From Siphonodentalium dalli (lineage: Eukaryota; Mollusca; Scaphopoda; Gadilida; Siphonodentaliidae): 64,000 nucleotides of DNA. The position numbers were made by a program, and so were the translations under genes. Positions 10,510 through 23,884 of the stretch are shown in pieces; position 1 is the stretch's first letter, and each line of letters begins with the position of its first letter. The stretch covers positions 54,154,609-54,218,608 of the forward strand of contig CP136066.1 of NCBI GenBank assembly GCA_032622095.1, written 5' to 3'. The notes beneath the pieces are model-generated. The model saw only the letters and a program-made list of their open reading frames with translations, was not told the origin of the DNA and did no database searches.

Positions 10510-11798
10510 TAGTTTAGTTATCAGTCGACGTTTATATGTTTGCCATTTTTTAAAGTTCTTTCAATAGAAAATATTATAACACCACTGGCTAGTGCTAGTC
10601 AAAACATTCTAATTTCTGGGATGCCTCAAAGAAAATAACACCTTTGTTCTTATTAACAACAACAGTATTAAAAATATATATAAAAGTCAGGAATGGACAA
10701 GATAAACTGTCAAATCTACATGATGAGCTGATACATGGCATTAACAGCTTAAGATGCTAATGTGTTTTGTCACATTGATTAGGTATTGTTTTGACAAGTC
10801 AACAACCACTGACATCAAAGCTGGAGCATTATGTGTCATTAGATAGTCTATTGTTTGTCACAAAGTGAGAACTTTTCACATCATTAGCAAGTTTGAAGTG
10901 AGGGTTTAAATATTCTGCAGAAACTAAATTTTCAGCATAACATCAACTGTAGTGGGCAGGAAAGCAGCTAGGATTTAATATTATAACAACTTGGGTTTTT
11001 TTTCAACATTGGATTATTTTAGGCATCCAAGCTTAAGGTAAGGTATATTAATTTTTTTATAATCTTAGATTTGTGTTTAAAGTCACGTGTGGCCTTAATT
11101 GTCGAAAATATTCATATTTGTTCCAAACACCGTAAACAGAAAAACAGTAAAACGCACACAGTTCCGTTCATATATACCATGACCATCGCGTAAACAGCAT
11201 GTTATCATAAAGACCTACTACATTTTACCTAATCAAGAGCCTGAATGTGTTACAGAAGACAGCACAATGCTACTGGCTAATCACACACAAATGGCATAAA
11301 CGCTCTTTATTAGTTCCATATCAGGTATTCACCAACAAAGAACGCTCTTTATGTTTACCATCATAATATAAACAAACACCAGAAAAGTAACTTTTTACGC
11401 TTTTGTTTACATAACAATGGTCAAGCATATGACCATAACATACTGTTTATGCGATATTTCTTATTTGTATACGGACAAAGTCTATCTACATTTTGATGTT
11501 CTTTCTGTTTGTGGCGGTTTTTGACGGGTGGAGATATTTTCACAGGATACCCACCGCCAAGGCCAACAGTACCTTTAAAATCAATCACAACACATTTTTT
11601 TTTTCGATTGTAAAATTTATGGATTTACATTTAATATCATTCATCCAAAAGTAACTTTTAAAATTAAACAAATGTCCTAAAAAAAAGTTAAATTTTAGAA
11701 AATATTTAAGAAAAATATTAAATTGAAATGTTTTGACATTCAAATTTGAGTTTAAATAGAAACATTCAGTTGAAATTGTTCTGACATTCAAATTGGTT
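10510..11798. repeat. Long inter-array spacer, copy 2
   Basis: Same 1,289-bp length and order of parts as copy 1, offset exactly 5,649 bp. A single visible change (GTTAAATTTTAG instead of GTAAAATTTTAG near 11687) distinguishes it from the other three long copies. Confidence 0.93.
11076..11579. mobile_element. MITE-like insertion, copy in long spacer 2
   Basis: The TTTAAA-flanked 492-bp block (11082-11573) at the same place in the spacer as copy 1. It was amplified with the higher-order unit rather than inserted independently. Confidence 0.5.
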
Positions 11799-14700
11799 GA
11801 GTTAAAAGTTGATATATATATATTGGTTAATCGATTTTAAAGTTATTTTGACAGAAAAGCTTCCTAGTCAGTCCCACTATTTGGTCAGTTCGGGTGTGAA
11901 ATGAAAAATAGCACTGAGTTAAAAGTTGATGTATATATTGGTTAATCGATTTTGAAGTTATTTTGACCGAGAAAAGCTTCCTAGTCAGTTCCACTATTTG
12001 GTCAGTTCTGGTGCAACATGAAACTAGCACTAGTCAGTAGTGGTACTGGACTGGGAACCAGTCATCTTATGGTTGAGTTAAAAGTTGATGCATACATTGG
12101 TTTATCGATTTTCAAGATCTTTTGACATAGAAAAGCTTCCTAGTCAGATCCACTATTCGGTCAGTTCTGGTGTGATATAAAAACTAGCACTAGCCAGTAG
12201 TGGTGTTGGACTGGGAACCAGTCATCTTATGGTTGAGTCAAAAGTTGATGTATATATTGGTTTATCTATTTTCAAGATCTTTTGACAGAGAAAAGCTTCC
12301 TAGTCAGTCCCACTATTTGGTCAGTTCTAGTGTGACATGAAAACTAGCACTAGTCAGTAGTGGTACTGGACTGGGAACCAGTCATCTTATGGTTGAGTTA
12401 AAAGTTGATGTATACATTGGTTTATCGATTTTCAAGATCTTTTGACATAGAAAAGCTTCCTAGTCAGTTCCACTATTTGGTCAGTTCTGGTGTGATATGA
12501 AAACTAGCACTAGCCAGTAGTGGTGTTGGACTGGGAACCAGTCATCTTATGGTTGAGTTAAAAGTTGATGCATACATTGGTTTATCGATTTTCAAGATCT
12601 TTTGACATAGAAAAGCTTCCAAGTCAGTTCCACTATTTGGTCAGTTCTGGTGTGAAATGAAAACTAGCACTAGTCAGTAGTGGTGTTGGACTGGGAACCA
12701 GTCATCATATGGTAGAGTCAAAAGTTGATGTTAATCGATTTTCAAGTTATTTTGACAGAGAAAAGCTTCCTAGTCAGTCCCACTATTTGGTCAGTTCTAG
12801 TGTGATATGAAAACTAGCACTAGTCAGTAGTGGTACTGGACTGGGAACCAGTCATCTTATGGTTGAGTCAAAAGTTGATGTATATATTGGTTTATCTATT
12901 TTCAAGATCTTTTGACATAGAAAAGCTTCCTAGTCAGTCCCACTATTTGGTCAATTCTGGTGTGATATGAAAACTAGCACTAGCCAGTAGTGGTGTTGGA
13001 CTGGAAACCAGTCATCTTATGGTTGAGTCAAAAGTGTTATTTATCTATTTTCAAGATCTTTTGACAGAGAAAAGCTTCCTAGTCAGTCCCACTATTTGGT
13101 CAGTTCTGGTGTGACATGAAAACTAGCACTAGGAACTGGGAACCAGTCATCTTATGGTTGAGTCAAAAGTTGATGTATATATTGGTTTATCTATTTTCAA
13201 GATCTTTTGAAAGAGAAAAGCTTCCTAGTCAGTCCCACTATTTGGTCAGTTCTAGTGTGATATGAAAACTAGCACTAGTCAGTAGTGGCACTGGACTGGG
13301 AACCAGTCATCCTATGGTTGAGTCAAAAGTTGATGTATACATTGGTTTATCGATTTTCAAGATCTTTTGACATAGAAAAGCTTCCTAGACAGTTACACTA
13401 TTTGGTCGGTTCTGGTGTGATATGAAAACTAGCACTAGCCAGTAGTGGTGTTGGACTGGGAACCAGTCATCTTATGGTTGAGTCAAAAGTTTATGTATCT
13501 ATTTTCAAGATCTTTTGACAGAGAAAAGCTTCCTAGTCAGTCCCACTATTTAGTCAGTTCTGGTGTGACATGACAACTAGCACTAGTCAGTAGTGGTGTT
13601 GGACTGGGAACCAGTCATCTTATGGTTGAGTTAAAAGTTGATGTATACATTGGTTTATCGATTTTCAAGATCTTTTGACAAAGAAAAGCTTCCAAGTCAG
13701 TTCCACTATTTGGTCAGTTCTGGTGTGATATGAAAACTAGCACTAGCCAGTAGTGGTGTTGGACTGGGAACCAGTCATCTTATGGTTGAGTCAAAAGTTG
13801 ATGTATATATTGGTTTATCAATGTTCAAGTTATTTTGACAGAGAAAAGCTTCCTAGTCAGTCCCACTAATTGGTCAGTTCTAGTGTGACATGAAAACTAG
13901 CACTAGCCAGTAGTGGTACTGGACTGGGAACCAGTCATCTTATGGTTGAGTTAAAAGTATGTCGTATATATTGGTTTATCAATTTTCAAGTTCTTTTGAC
14001 AGAAAAGCTTCCCAGTCAGTTCCACTATTCGGTCAGTTCTGGTGACATAAAAACTAGCACTAGTCAGTAGTGGTACTGGACTGGGAACCAGTCATCCTAT
14101 GGTTGAGTCAAAAGTTGATGTATACATTGGTTTATCGATTTTCAAGATATTTTGACAGAGAAAAGCTTCCTAGTCAGTCCCACTATTTGGTCAGTTCTAG
14201 TGTGATATGAAAACTAGCACTAGTCAGTAGTGGTACTGGACTGGGAACCAGTCATCTTATGGTTGAGTCAAAAGTTTATGTATATAATGGTTTATCAATT
14301 TTCAAGATCTTTTGACAGAGAAAAGCTTCCTAGTCAGTCCCACTATTTGGTCAGTTCTAGTGTGACATGAAAACTAGCACTAGCCAGTAGTGGCACTGGA
14401 CTGGGAACCAGTCATCCTATGGTTGAATCAAAAGTTGATGTATATAATGGTTTATCTATTTTCAAGATCTTTTGACAGAGAAAAGCTTCCTAGTCAGTCC
14501 CACTATTTGGTCAGGTCTAGTGTGACATGAAAACTAGCACTAGTCAGTAGTGGTACAGGACTGGGAACCAGTCATCCTACAGTTGAGTTAAAAGTTGATG
14601 TATACATTGGTTTATCGATTTTCAAGATCTTTTGACAAAGAAAAGCTTCCAAGTCAGTTCCACTATTTGGTCAGTTCTGGTGTGATATGAAAACTAGCAC

Positions 14701-16946
14701 TAGCCAGTAGTGGTGTTGGACTGGGAACCAGTCATCTTATGGTTGAGTCAAAAGTTGATGTATATATTGGTTTATCTATTTTCAAGATCTTTTGACAGAG
14801 AAAAGCTTCCTAGTCAGTCCCACTATTTGGTCAGTTCTAGTGTGACATGAAAACTAGCACTAGTCAGTAGTGGTACTGGACTGGGAACCAGTCATCTTAT
14901 GGTTGAGTTAAAAGTTGATGTATACATTGGTTTATCGATTTTCAAGATCTTTTGACATAGAAAAGCTTCCTAGTCAGTTCCACTATTTGGTCAGTTCTGG
15001 TGTGATATGAAAACTAGCACTAGCCAGTAGTGGTGTTGGACTGGGAACCAGTCATCTTATGGTTGAGTCAAAAGTTTATGTATCTATTTTCAAGATCTTT
15101 TGACAAAGAAAAGCTTCCAAGTCAGTTCCACTATTTGGTCAATTCTGGTGTGAAATGAAAACTAGCACTAGCCAGTAGTGGTGTTGGACTGGAAACAGTC
15201 ATCTTATGGTTGAGTCAAAAGTTGATGTATATTTGGTTTATCAATGTTCAAGTTATTTTGACAGAGAAAAGCTTCCTAGTCAGTCCCACTAATTGGTCAG
15301 TTCTAGTGTGACATGAAAACTAGCACTAGTCAGTAGTGGTACTGGACTGGGAACCAGTCATCTTATGGTTGAGTTAAAAGTATGTCGTATATATTGGTTT
15401 ATCTATTTTCAAGTTCTTTTGACAGAAAAGCTTCCCAGTCAGTCCCACTATTCGGTCAGTTCTGGTGACATAAAAACTAGCACTAATCAGTAGTGGTACT
15501 GGACTTGGAACCAGTCATCCTATGGTTGAGTCAAAAGTTGATGTATACATTGGTTTATCGATTTTCAAGATCTTTTGACAGAGAAAAGCTTCCTAGTCAG
15601 TTCCACTATTTGGTCAGTTCTGGTGTGATATGAAAACAAGCACTAGCCAGTAGTGGTGTTGGACTGGGAACCAGTCATCTTATGGTTCAGTCAAAAGTTG
15701 ATGTATATATTGGTTTATCAATTTTCAAGATCTTTTGAAACAGAAAAGCTTCCTAGTCAGTCCCACTATTTGGTCAGTTCTAGTGTGACATGAAAACTAG
15801 CACTAGTCAGTAGTGGTACTGGACTGGGAACCAGTCATCTTATGGTTGAGTTAAAAGTTGATGTATACATTGGTTTATCGATTTTCAAGATCTTTTGACA
15901 TAGAAAAGCTTCCTAGTCAGATCCACTATTCGGTCAGTTCTGGTGTGATATAAAAACTAGCACTAGCCAGTAGTGGTGTTGGACTGGGAACCAGTCATCT
16001 TATGGTTGAGTCAAAAGTTGATGTATATATTGGTTTATCTATTTTCAAGATCTTTTGACAGAGAAAAGCTTCCTAGTCAGTCCCACTATTTGGTCAGTTC
16101 TAGTGTGACATGAAAACTAGCACTAGTCAGTAGTGGTACTGGACTGGGAACCAGTCATCTTATGGTTGAGTTAAAAGTTGATGTATACATTGGTTTATCG
16201 ATTTTCAAGATCTTTTGACATAGAAAAGCTTCCTAGTCAGTTCCACTATTTGGTCAGTTCTGGTGTGATATGAAAACTAGCACTAGCCAGTAGTGGTGTT
16301 GGACTGGGAACCAGTCATCTTATGGTTGAGTCAAAAGTTTATGTATCTATTTTCAAGATCTTTTGACAAAGAAAAGCTTCCAAGTCAGTTCCACTATTTG
16401 GTCAATTCTGGTGTGATATGAAAACTAGCACTAGCCAGTAGTGGTGTTGGACTGGGAACCAGTCATCTTATGGTTGAGTCAAAAGTTGATGTATATATTG
16501 GTTTATCTACTTTCAAGATCTTTGACAAAGAAAAGCTTCCAAGTCAGTTCCACTATTTGGTCAGTTCTAGTGTGACATGAAAACTAGCACTAGCCAGTAG
16601 TGGTACTGGACTGGGAACCAGTCATCTTATGGTTGAGTTAAAAGTATGTCGTATATATTGGTTTATCAATTTTCAAGTTCTTTTGACAGAAAAGCTTCCC
16701 AGTCAGTCCCACTATTCGGTCAGTTCTGGTGACATAAAAACTAGCACTAGTCAGTAGTGGTACTGGACTGGGAACCAGTCATCCTATGGTTGAGTCAAAA
16801 GTTGATGTATACATTGGTTTATCGATTATCAAGATCTTTTGACAGAGAAAAGCTTCCTAGTCAGTCCCACTATTTGGTCAGTTCTAGTGTGATATGAAAA
16901 CTAGCACTAGTCAGTAGTGGTACTGGACTGGGAACCAGTCATCTTA
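11799..16946. repeat. Satellite array 3 (left domain, A-type unit, extended)
   Basis: Copy of array 1, but 788 bp longer than array 2 between flanking spacers. About five additional monomers sit near its start (roughly 12.08-12.6 kb), where ATCCACTATTCGG and ATATAAAAACTAG variants appear that also occur near 9.48 kb, 15.92 kb and 21.57 kb. This points to an unequal exchange between units at that position. Confidence 0.95.
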
Positions 16947-18235
16947 TAGTTTAGTTATCAGTCGACGTTTATATGTTTGCCATTTTTTAAAGTTCTTTCA
17001 ATAGAAAATATTATAACACCACTGGCTAGTGCTAGTCAAAACATTCTAATTTCTGGGATGCCTCAAAGAAAATAACACCTTTGTTCTTATTAACAACAAC
17101 AGTATTAAAAATATATATAAAAGTCAGGAATGGACAAGATAAACTGTCAAATCTACATGATGAGCTGATACATGGCATTAACAGCTTAAGATGCTAATGT
17201 GTTTTGTCACATTGATTAGGTATTGTTTTGACAAGTCAACAACCACTGACATCAAAGCTGGAGCATTATGTGTCATTAGATAGTCTATTGTTTGTCACAA
17301 AGTGAGAACTTTTCACATCATTAGCAAGTTTGAAGTGAGGGTTTAAATATTCTGCAGAAACTAAATTTTCAGCATAACATCAACTGTAGTGGGCAGGAAA
17401 GCAGCTAGGATTTAATATTATAACAACTTGGGTTTTTTTTCAACATTGGATTATTTTAGGCATCCAAGCTTAAGGTAAGGTATATTAATTTTTTTATAAT
17501 CTTAGATTTGTGTTTAAAGTCACGTGTGGCCTTAATTGTCGAAAATATTCATATTTGTTCCAAACACCGTAAACAGAAAAACAGTAAAACGCACACAGTT
17601 CCGTTCATATATACCATGACCATCGCGTAAACAGCATGTTATCATAAAGACCTACTACATTTTACCTAATCAAGAGCCTGAATGTGTTACAGAAGACAGC
17701 ACAATGCTACTGGCTAATCACACACAAATGGCATAAACGCTCTTTATTAGTTCCATATCAGGTATTCACCAACAAAGAACGCTCTTTATGTTTACCATCA
17801 TAATATAAACAAACACCAGAAAAGTAACTTTTTACGCTTTTGTTTACATAACAATGGTCAAGCATATGACCATAACATACTGTTTATGCGATATTTCTTA
17901 TTTGTATACGGACAAAGTCTATCTACATTTTGATGTTCTTTCTGTTTGTGGCGGTTTTTGACGGGTGGAGATATTTTCACAGGATACCCACCGCCAAGGC
18001 CAACAGTACCTTTAAAATCAATCACAACACATTTTTTTTTTCGATTGTAAAATTTATGGATTTACATTTAATATCATTCATCCAAAAGTAACTTTTAAAA
18101 TTAAACAAATGTCCTAAAAAAAAGTAAAATTTTAGAAAATATTTAAGAAAAATATTAAATTGAAATGTTTTGACATTCAAATTTGAGTTTAAATAGAAAC
18201 ATTCAGTTGAAATTGTTCTGACATTCAAATTGGTT
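16947..18235. repeat. Long inter-array spacer, copy 3
   Basis: Colinear with copy 1 at offset 12,086 with no length change. It carries the decayed half-monomer, the inverted fragment, the TATA-like site (17114), the splice-site-bracketed 15-mer and the MITE-like block. Confidence 0.93.
17513..18016. mobile_element. MITE-like insertion, copy in long spacer 3
   Basis: TTTAAA-bounded 492-bp block (17519-18010), an exact positional copy of the one in spacer 1. Confidence 0.5.
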
Positions 18236-21200
18236 GAGTTAAAAGTTGATATATATATATTGGTTAATCGATTTTAAAGTTATTTTGACAGAAAAGCTTC
18301 CTAGTCAGTCCCACTATTTGGTCAGTTCGGGTGTGAAATGAAAAATAGCACTGAGTTAAAAGTTGATGTATATATTGGTTAATCGATTTTGAAGTTATTT
18401 TGACCGAGAAAAGCTTCCTAGTCAGTTCCACTATTTGGTCAGTTCTGGTGCAACATGAAACTAGCACTAGTCAGTAGTGGTACTGGACTGGGAACCAGTC
18501 ATCTTATGGTTGAGTTAAAAGTTGATGCATACATTGGTTTATCGATTTTCAAGATCTTTTGACATAGAAAAGCTTCCAAGTCAGTTCCACTATTTGGTCA
18601 GTTCTGGTGTGAAATGAAAACTAGCACTAGTCAGTAGTGGTGTTGGACTGGGAACCAGTCATCATATGGTAGAGTCAAAAGTTGATGTTAATCGATTTTC
18701 AAGTTATTTTGACAGAGAAAAGCTTCCTAGTCAGTCCCACTATTTGGTCAGTTCTAGTGTGATATGAAAACTAGCACTAGTCAGTAGTGGTACTGGACTG
18801 GGAACCAGTCATCTTATGGTTGAGTCAAAAGTTGATGTATATATTGGTTTATCTATTTTCAAGATCTTTTGACATAGAAAAGCTTCCTAGTCAGTCCCAC
18901 TATTTGGTCAATTCTGGTGTGATATGAAAACTAGCACTAGCCAGTAGTGGTGTTGGACTGGAAACCAGTCATCTTATGGTTGAGTCAAAAGTGTTATTTA
19001 TCTATTTTCAAGATCTTTTGACAGAGAAAAGCTTCCTAGTCAGTCCCACTATTTGGTCAGTTCTGGTGTGACATGAAAACTAGCACTAGGAACTGGGAAC
19101 CAGTCATCTTATGGTTGAGTCAAAAGTTGATGTATATATTGGTTTATCTATTTTCAAGATCTTTTGAAAGAGAAAAGCTTCCTAGTCAGTCCCACTATTT
19201 GGTCAGTTCTAGTGTGATATGAAAACTAGCACTAGTCAGTAGTGGCACTGGACTGGGAACCAGTCATCCTATGGTTGAGTCAAAAGTTGATGTATACATT
19301 GGTTTATCGATTTTCAAGATCTTTTGACATAGAAAAGCTTCCTAGACAGTTACACTATTTGGTCGGTTCTGGTGTGATATGAAAACTAGCACTAGCCAGT
19401 AGTGGTGTTGGACTGGGAACCAGTCATCTTATGGTTGAGTCAAAAGTTTATGTATCTATTTTCAAGATCTTTTGACAGAGAAAAGCTTCCTAGTCAGTCC
19501 CACTATTTAGTCAGTTCTGGTGTGACATGACAACTAGCACTAGTCAGTAGTGGTGTTGGACTGGGAACCAGTCATCTTATGGTTGAGTTAAAAGTTGATG
19601 TATACATTGGTTTATCGATTTTCAAGATCTTTTGACAAAGAAAAGCTTCCAAGTCAGTTCCACTATTTGGTCAGTTCTGGTGTGATATGAAAACTAGCAC
19701 TAGCCAGTAGTGGTGTTGGACTGGGAACCAGTCATCTTATGGTTGAGTCAAAAGTTGATGTATATATTGGTTTATCAATGTTCAAGTTATTTTGACAGAG
19801 AAAAGCTTCCTAGTCAGTCCCACTAATTGGTCAGTTCTAGTGTGACATGAAAACTAGCACTAGCCAGTAGTGGTACTGGACTGGGAACCAGTCATCTTAT
19901 GGTTGAGTTAAAAGTATGTCGTATATATTGGTTTATCAATTTTCAAGTTCTTTTGACAGAAAAGCTTCCCAGTCAGTTCCACTATTCGGTCAGTTCTGGT
20001 GACATAAAAACTAGCACTAGTCAGTAGTGGTACTGGACTGGGAACCAGTCATCCTATGGTTGAGTCAAAAGTTGATGTATACATTGGTTTATCGATTTTC
20101 AAGATATTTTGACAGAGAAAAGCTTCCTAGTCAGTCCCACTATTTGGTCAGTTCTAGTGTGATATGAAAACTAGCACTAGTCAGTAGTGGTACTGGACTG
20201 GGAACCAGTCATCTTATGGTTGAGTCAAAAGTTTATGTATATAATGGTTTATCAATTTTCAAGATCTTTTGACAGAGAAAAGCTTCCTAGTCAGTCCCAC
20301 TATTTGGTCAGTTCTAGTGTGACATGAAAACTAGCACTAGTCAGTAGTGGCACTGGACTGGGAACCAGTCATCCTATGGTTGAATCAAAAGTTGATGTAT
20401 ATAATGGTTTATCTATTTTCAAGATCTTTTGACAGAGAAAAGCTTCCTAGTCAGTCCCACTATTTGGTCAGGTCTAGTGTGACATGAAAACTAGCACTAG
20501 TCAGTAGTGGTACAGGACTGGGAACCAGTCATCCTACAGTTGAGTTAAAAGTTGATGTATACATTGGTTTATCGATTTTCAAGATCTTTTGACAAAGAAA
20601 AGCTTCCAAGTCAGTTCCACTATTTGGTCAGTTCTGGTGTGATATGAAAACTAGCACTAGCCAGTAGTGGTGTTGGACTGGGAACCAGTCATCTTATGGT
20701 TGAGTCAAAAGTTGAAGTATATATTGGTTTATCTACTTTCAAGATCTTTTGACAGAGAAAAACTTCCTAGTCAGTCCCACTATTTGGTCAGTTCTGGTGT
20801 GAAATGAAAACTAGCACTAGCCAGTAGTGGTGTTGGACTGGAAACAGTCATCTTATGGTTGAGTCAAAAGTTGATGTATATTTGGTTTATCAATGTTCAA
20901 GTTATTTTGACAGAGAAAAGCTTCCTAGTCAGTCCCACTAATTGGTCAGTTCTAGTGTGACATGAAAACTAGCACTAGTCAGTAGTGGTACTGGACTGGG
21001 AACCAGTCATCTTATGGTTGAGTTAAAAGTATGTCGTATATATTGGTTTATCTATTTTCAAGTTCTTTTGACAGAAAAGCTTCCCAGTCAGTCCCACTAT
21101 TCGGTCAGTTCTGGTGACATAAAAACTAGCACTAATCAGTAGTGGTACTGGACTTGGAACCAGTCATCCTATGGTTGAGTCAAAAGTTGATGTATACATT

Positions 21201-22595
21201 GGTTTATCGATTTTCAAGATCTTTTGACAGAGAAAAGCTTCCTAGTCAGTTCCACTATTTGGTCAGTTCTGGTGTGATATGAAAACAAGCACTAGCCAGT
21301 AGTGGTGTTGGACTGGGAACCAGTCATCTTATGGTTCAGTCAAAAGTTGATGTATATATTGGTTTATCAATTTTCAAGATCTTTTGAAACAGAAAAGCTT
21401 CCTAGTCAGTCCCACTATTTGGTCAGTTCTAGTGTGACATGAAAACTAGCACTAGTCAGTAGTGGTACTGGACTGGGAACCAGTCATCTTATGGTTGAGT
21501 TAAAAGTTGATGTATACATTGGTTTATCGATTTTCAAGATCTTTTGACATAGAAAAGCTTCCTAGTCAGATCCACTATTCGGTCAGTTCTGGTGTGATAT
21601 AAAAACTAGCACTAGCCAGTAGTGGTGTTGGACTGGGAACCAGTCATCTTATGGTTGAGTCAAAAGTTGATGTATATATTGGTTTATCTATTTTCAAGAT
21701 CTTTTGACAGAGAAAAGCTTCCTAGTCAGTCCCACTATTTGGTCAGTTCTAGTGTGACATGAAAACTAGCACTAGTCAGTAGTGGTACTGGACTGGGAAC
21801 CAGTCATCTTATGGTTGAGTTAAAAGTTGATGTATACATTGGTTTATCGATTTTCAAGATCTTTTGACATAGAAAAGCTTCCTAGTCAGTTCCACTATTT
21901 GGTCAGTTCTGGTGTGATATGAAAACTAGCACTAGCCAGTAGTGGTGTTGGACTGGGAACCAGTCATCTTATGGTTGAGTCAAAAGTTTATGTATCTATT
22001 TTCAAGATCTTTTGACAAAGAAAAGCTTCCAAGTCAGTTCCACTATTTGGTCAATTCTGGTGTGATATGAAAACTAGCACTAGCCAGTAGTGGTGTTGGA
22101 CTGGGAACCAGTCATCTTATGGTTGAGTCAAAAGTTGATGTATATATTGGTTTATCTACTTTCAAGATCTTTGACAAAGAAAAGCTTCCAAGTCAGTTCC
22201 ACTATTTGGTCAGTTCTAGTGTGACATGAAAACTAGCACTAGCCAGTAGTGGTACTGGACTGGGAACCAGTCATCTTATGGTTGAGTTAAAAGTATGTCG
22301 TATATATTGGTTTATCAATTTTCAAGTTCTTTTGACAGAAAAGCTTCCCAGTCAGTCCCACTATTCGGTCAGTTCTGGTGACATAAAAACTAGCACTAGT
22401 CAGTAGTGGTACTGGACTGGGAACCAGTCATCCTATGGTTGAGTCAAAAGTTGATGTATACATTGGTTTATCGATTATCAAGATCTTTTGACAGAGAAAA
22501 GCTTCCTAGTCAGTCCCACTATTTGGTCAGTTCTAGTGTGATATGAAAACTAGCACTAGTCAGTAGTGGTACTGGACTGGGAACCAGTCATCTTA
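18236..22595. repeat. Satellite array 4 (left domain, B-type unit)
   Basis: Exactly the same length as array 2 (4,360 bp) and offset from it by 12,086 bp, including the private TTGAAG/AAAAACTTCC variant at 20711. No net insertion or deletion between the two copies means very recent duplication or active homogenisation. Confidence 0.95.
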
Positions 22596-23884
22596 TAGTT
22601 TAGTTATCAGTCGACGTTTATATGTTTGCCATTTTTTAAAGTTCTTTCAATAGAAAATATTATAACACCACTGGCTAGTGCTAGTCAAAACATTCTAATT
22701 TCTGGGATGCCTCAAAGAAAATAACACCTTTGTTCTTATTAACAACAACAGTATTAAAAATATATATAAAAGTCAGGAATGGACAAGATAAACTGTCAAA
22801 TCTACATGATGAGCTGATACATGGCATTAACAGCTTAAGATGCTAATGTGTTTTGTCACATTGATTAGGTATTGTTTTGACAAGTCAACAACCACTGACA
22901 TCAAAGCTGGAGCATTATGTGTCATTAGATAGTCTATTGTTTGTCACAAAGTGAGAACTTTTCACATCATTAGCAAGTTTGAAGTGAGGGTTTAAATATT
23001 CTGCAGAAACTAAATTTTCAGCATAACATCAACTGTAGTGGGCAGGAAAGCAGCTAGGATTTAATATTATAACAACTTGGGTTTTTTTTCAACATTGGAT
23101 TATTTTAGGCATCCAAGCTTAAGGTAAGGTATATTAATTTTTTTATAATCTTAGATTTGTGTTTAAAGTCACGTGTGGCCTTAATTGTCGAAAATATTCA
23201 TATTTGTTCCAAACACCGTAAACAGAAAAACAGTAAAACGCACACAGTTCCGTTCATATATACCATGACCATCGCGTAAACAGCATGTTATCATAAAGAC
23301 CTACTACATTTTACCTAATCAAGAGCCTGAATGTGTTACAGAAGACAGCACAATGCTACTGGCTAATCACACACAAATGGCATAAACGCTCTTTATTAGT
23401 TCCATATCAGGTATTCACCAACAAAGAACGCTCTTTATGTTTACCATCATAATATAAACAAACACCAGAAAAGTAACTTTTTACGCTTTTGTTTACATAA
23501 CAATGGTCAAGCATATGACCATAACATACTGTTTATGCGATATTTCTTATTTGTATACGGACAAAGTCTATCTACATTTTGATGTTCTTTCTGTTTGTGG
23601 CGGTTTTTGACGGGTGGAGATATTTTCACAGGATACCCACCGCCAAGGCCAACAGTACCTTTAAAATCAATCACAACACATTTTTTTTTTCGATTGTAAA
23701 ATTTATGGATTTACATTTAATATCATTCATCCAAAAGTAACTTTTAAAATTAAACAAATGTCCTAAAAAAAAGTAAAATTTTAGAAAATATTTAAGAAAA
23801 ATATTAAATTGAAATGTTTTGACATTCAAATTTGAGTTTAAATAGAAACATTCAGTTGAAATTGTTCTGACATTCAAATTGGTT
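22596..23884. repeat. Long inter-array spacer, copy 4
   Basis: Last long-type spacer in the window, same length as the other three. Long-type markers are GACGTTTATATG (short type has GACGTTTATATATG) and ACAGTATTAAAA (short type has ACAGTACTAAAA). Confidence 0.93.
23162..23665. mobile_element. MITE-like insertion, copy in long spacer 4
   Basis: TTTAAA-bounded 492-bp block (23168-23659), the rightmost copy. The next spacer lacks it. Confidence 0.5.
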
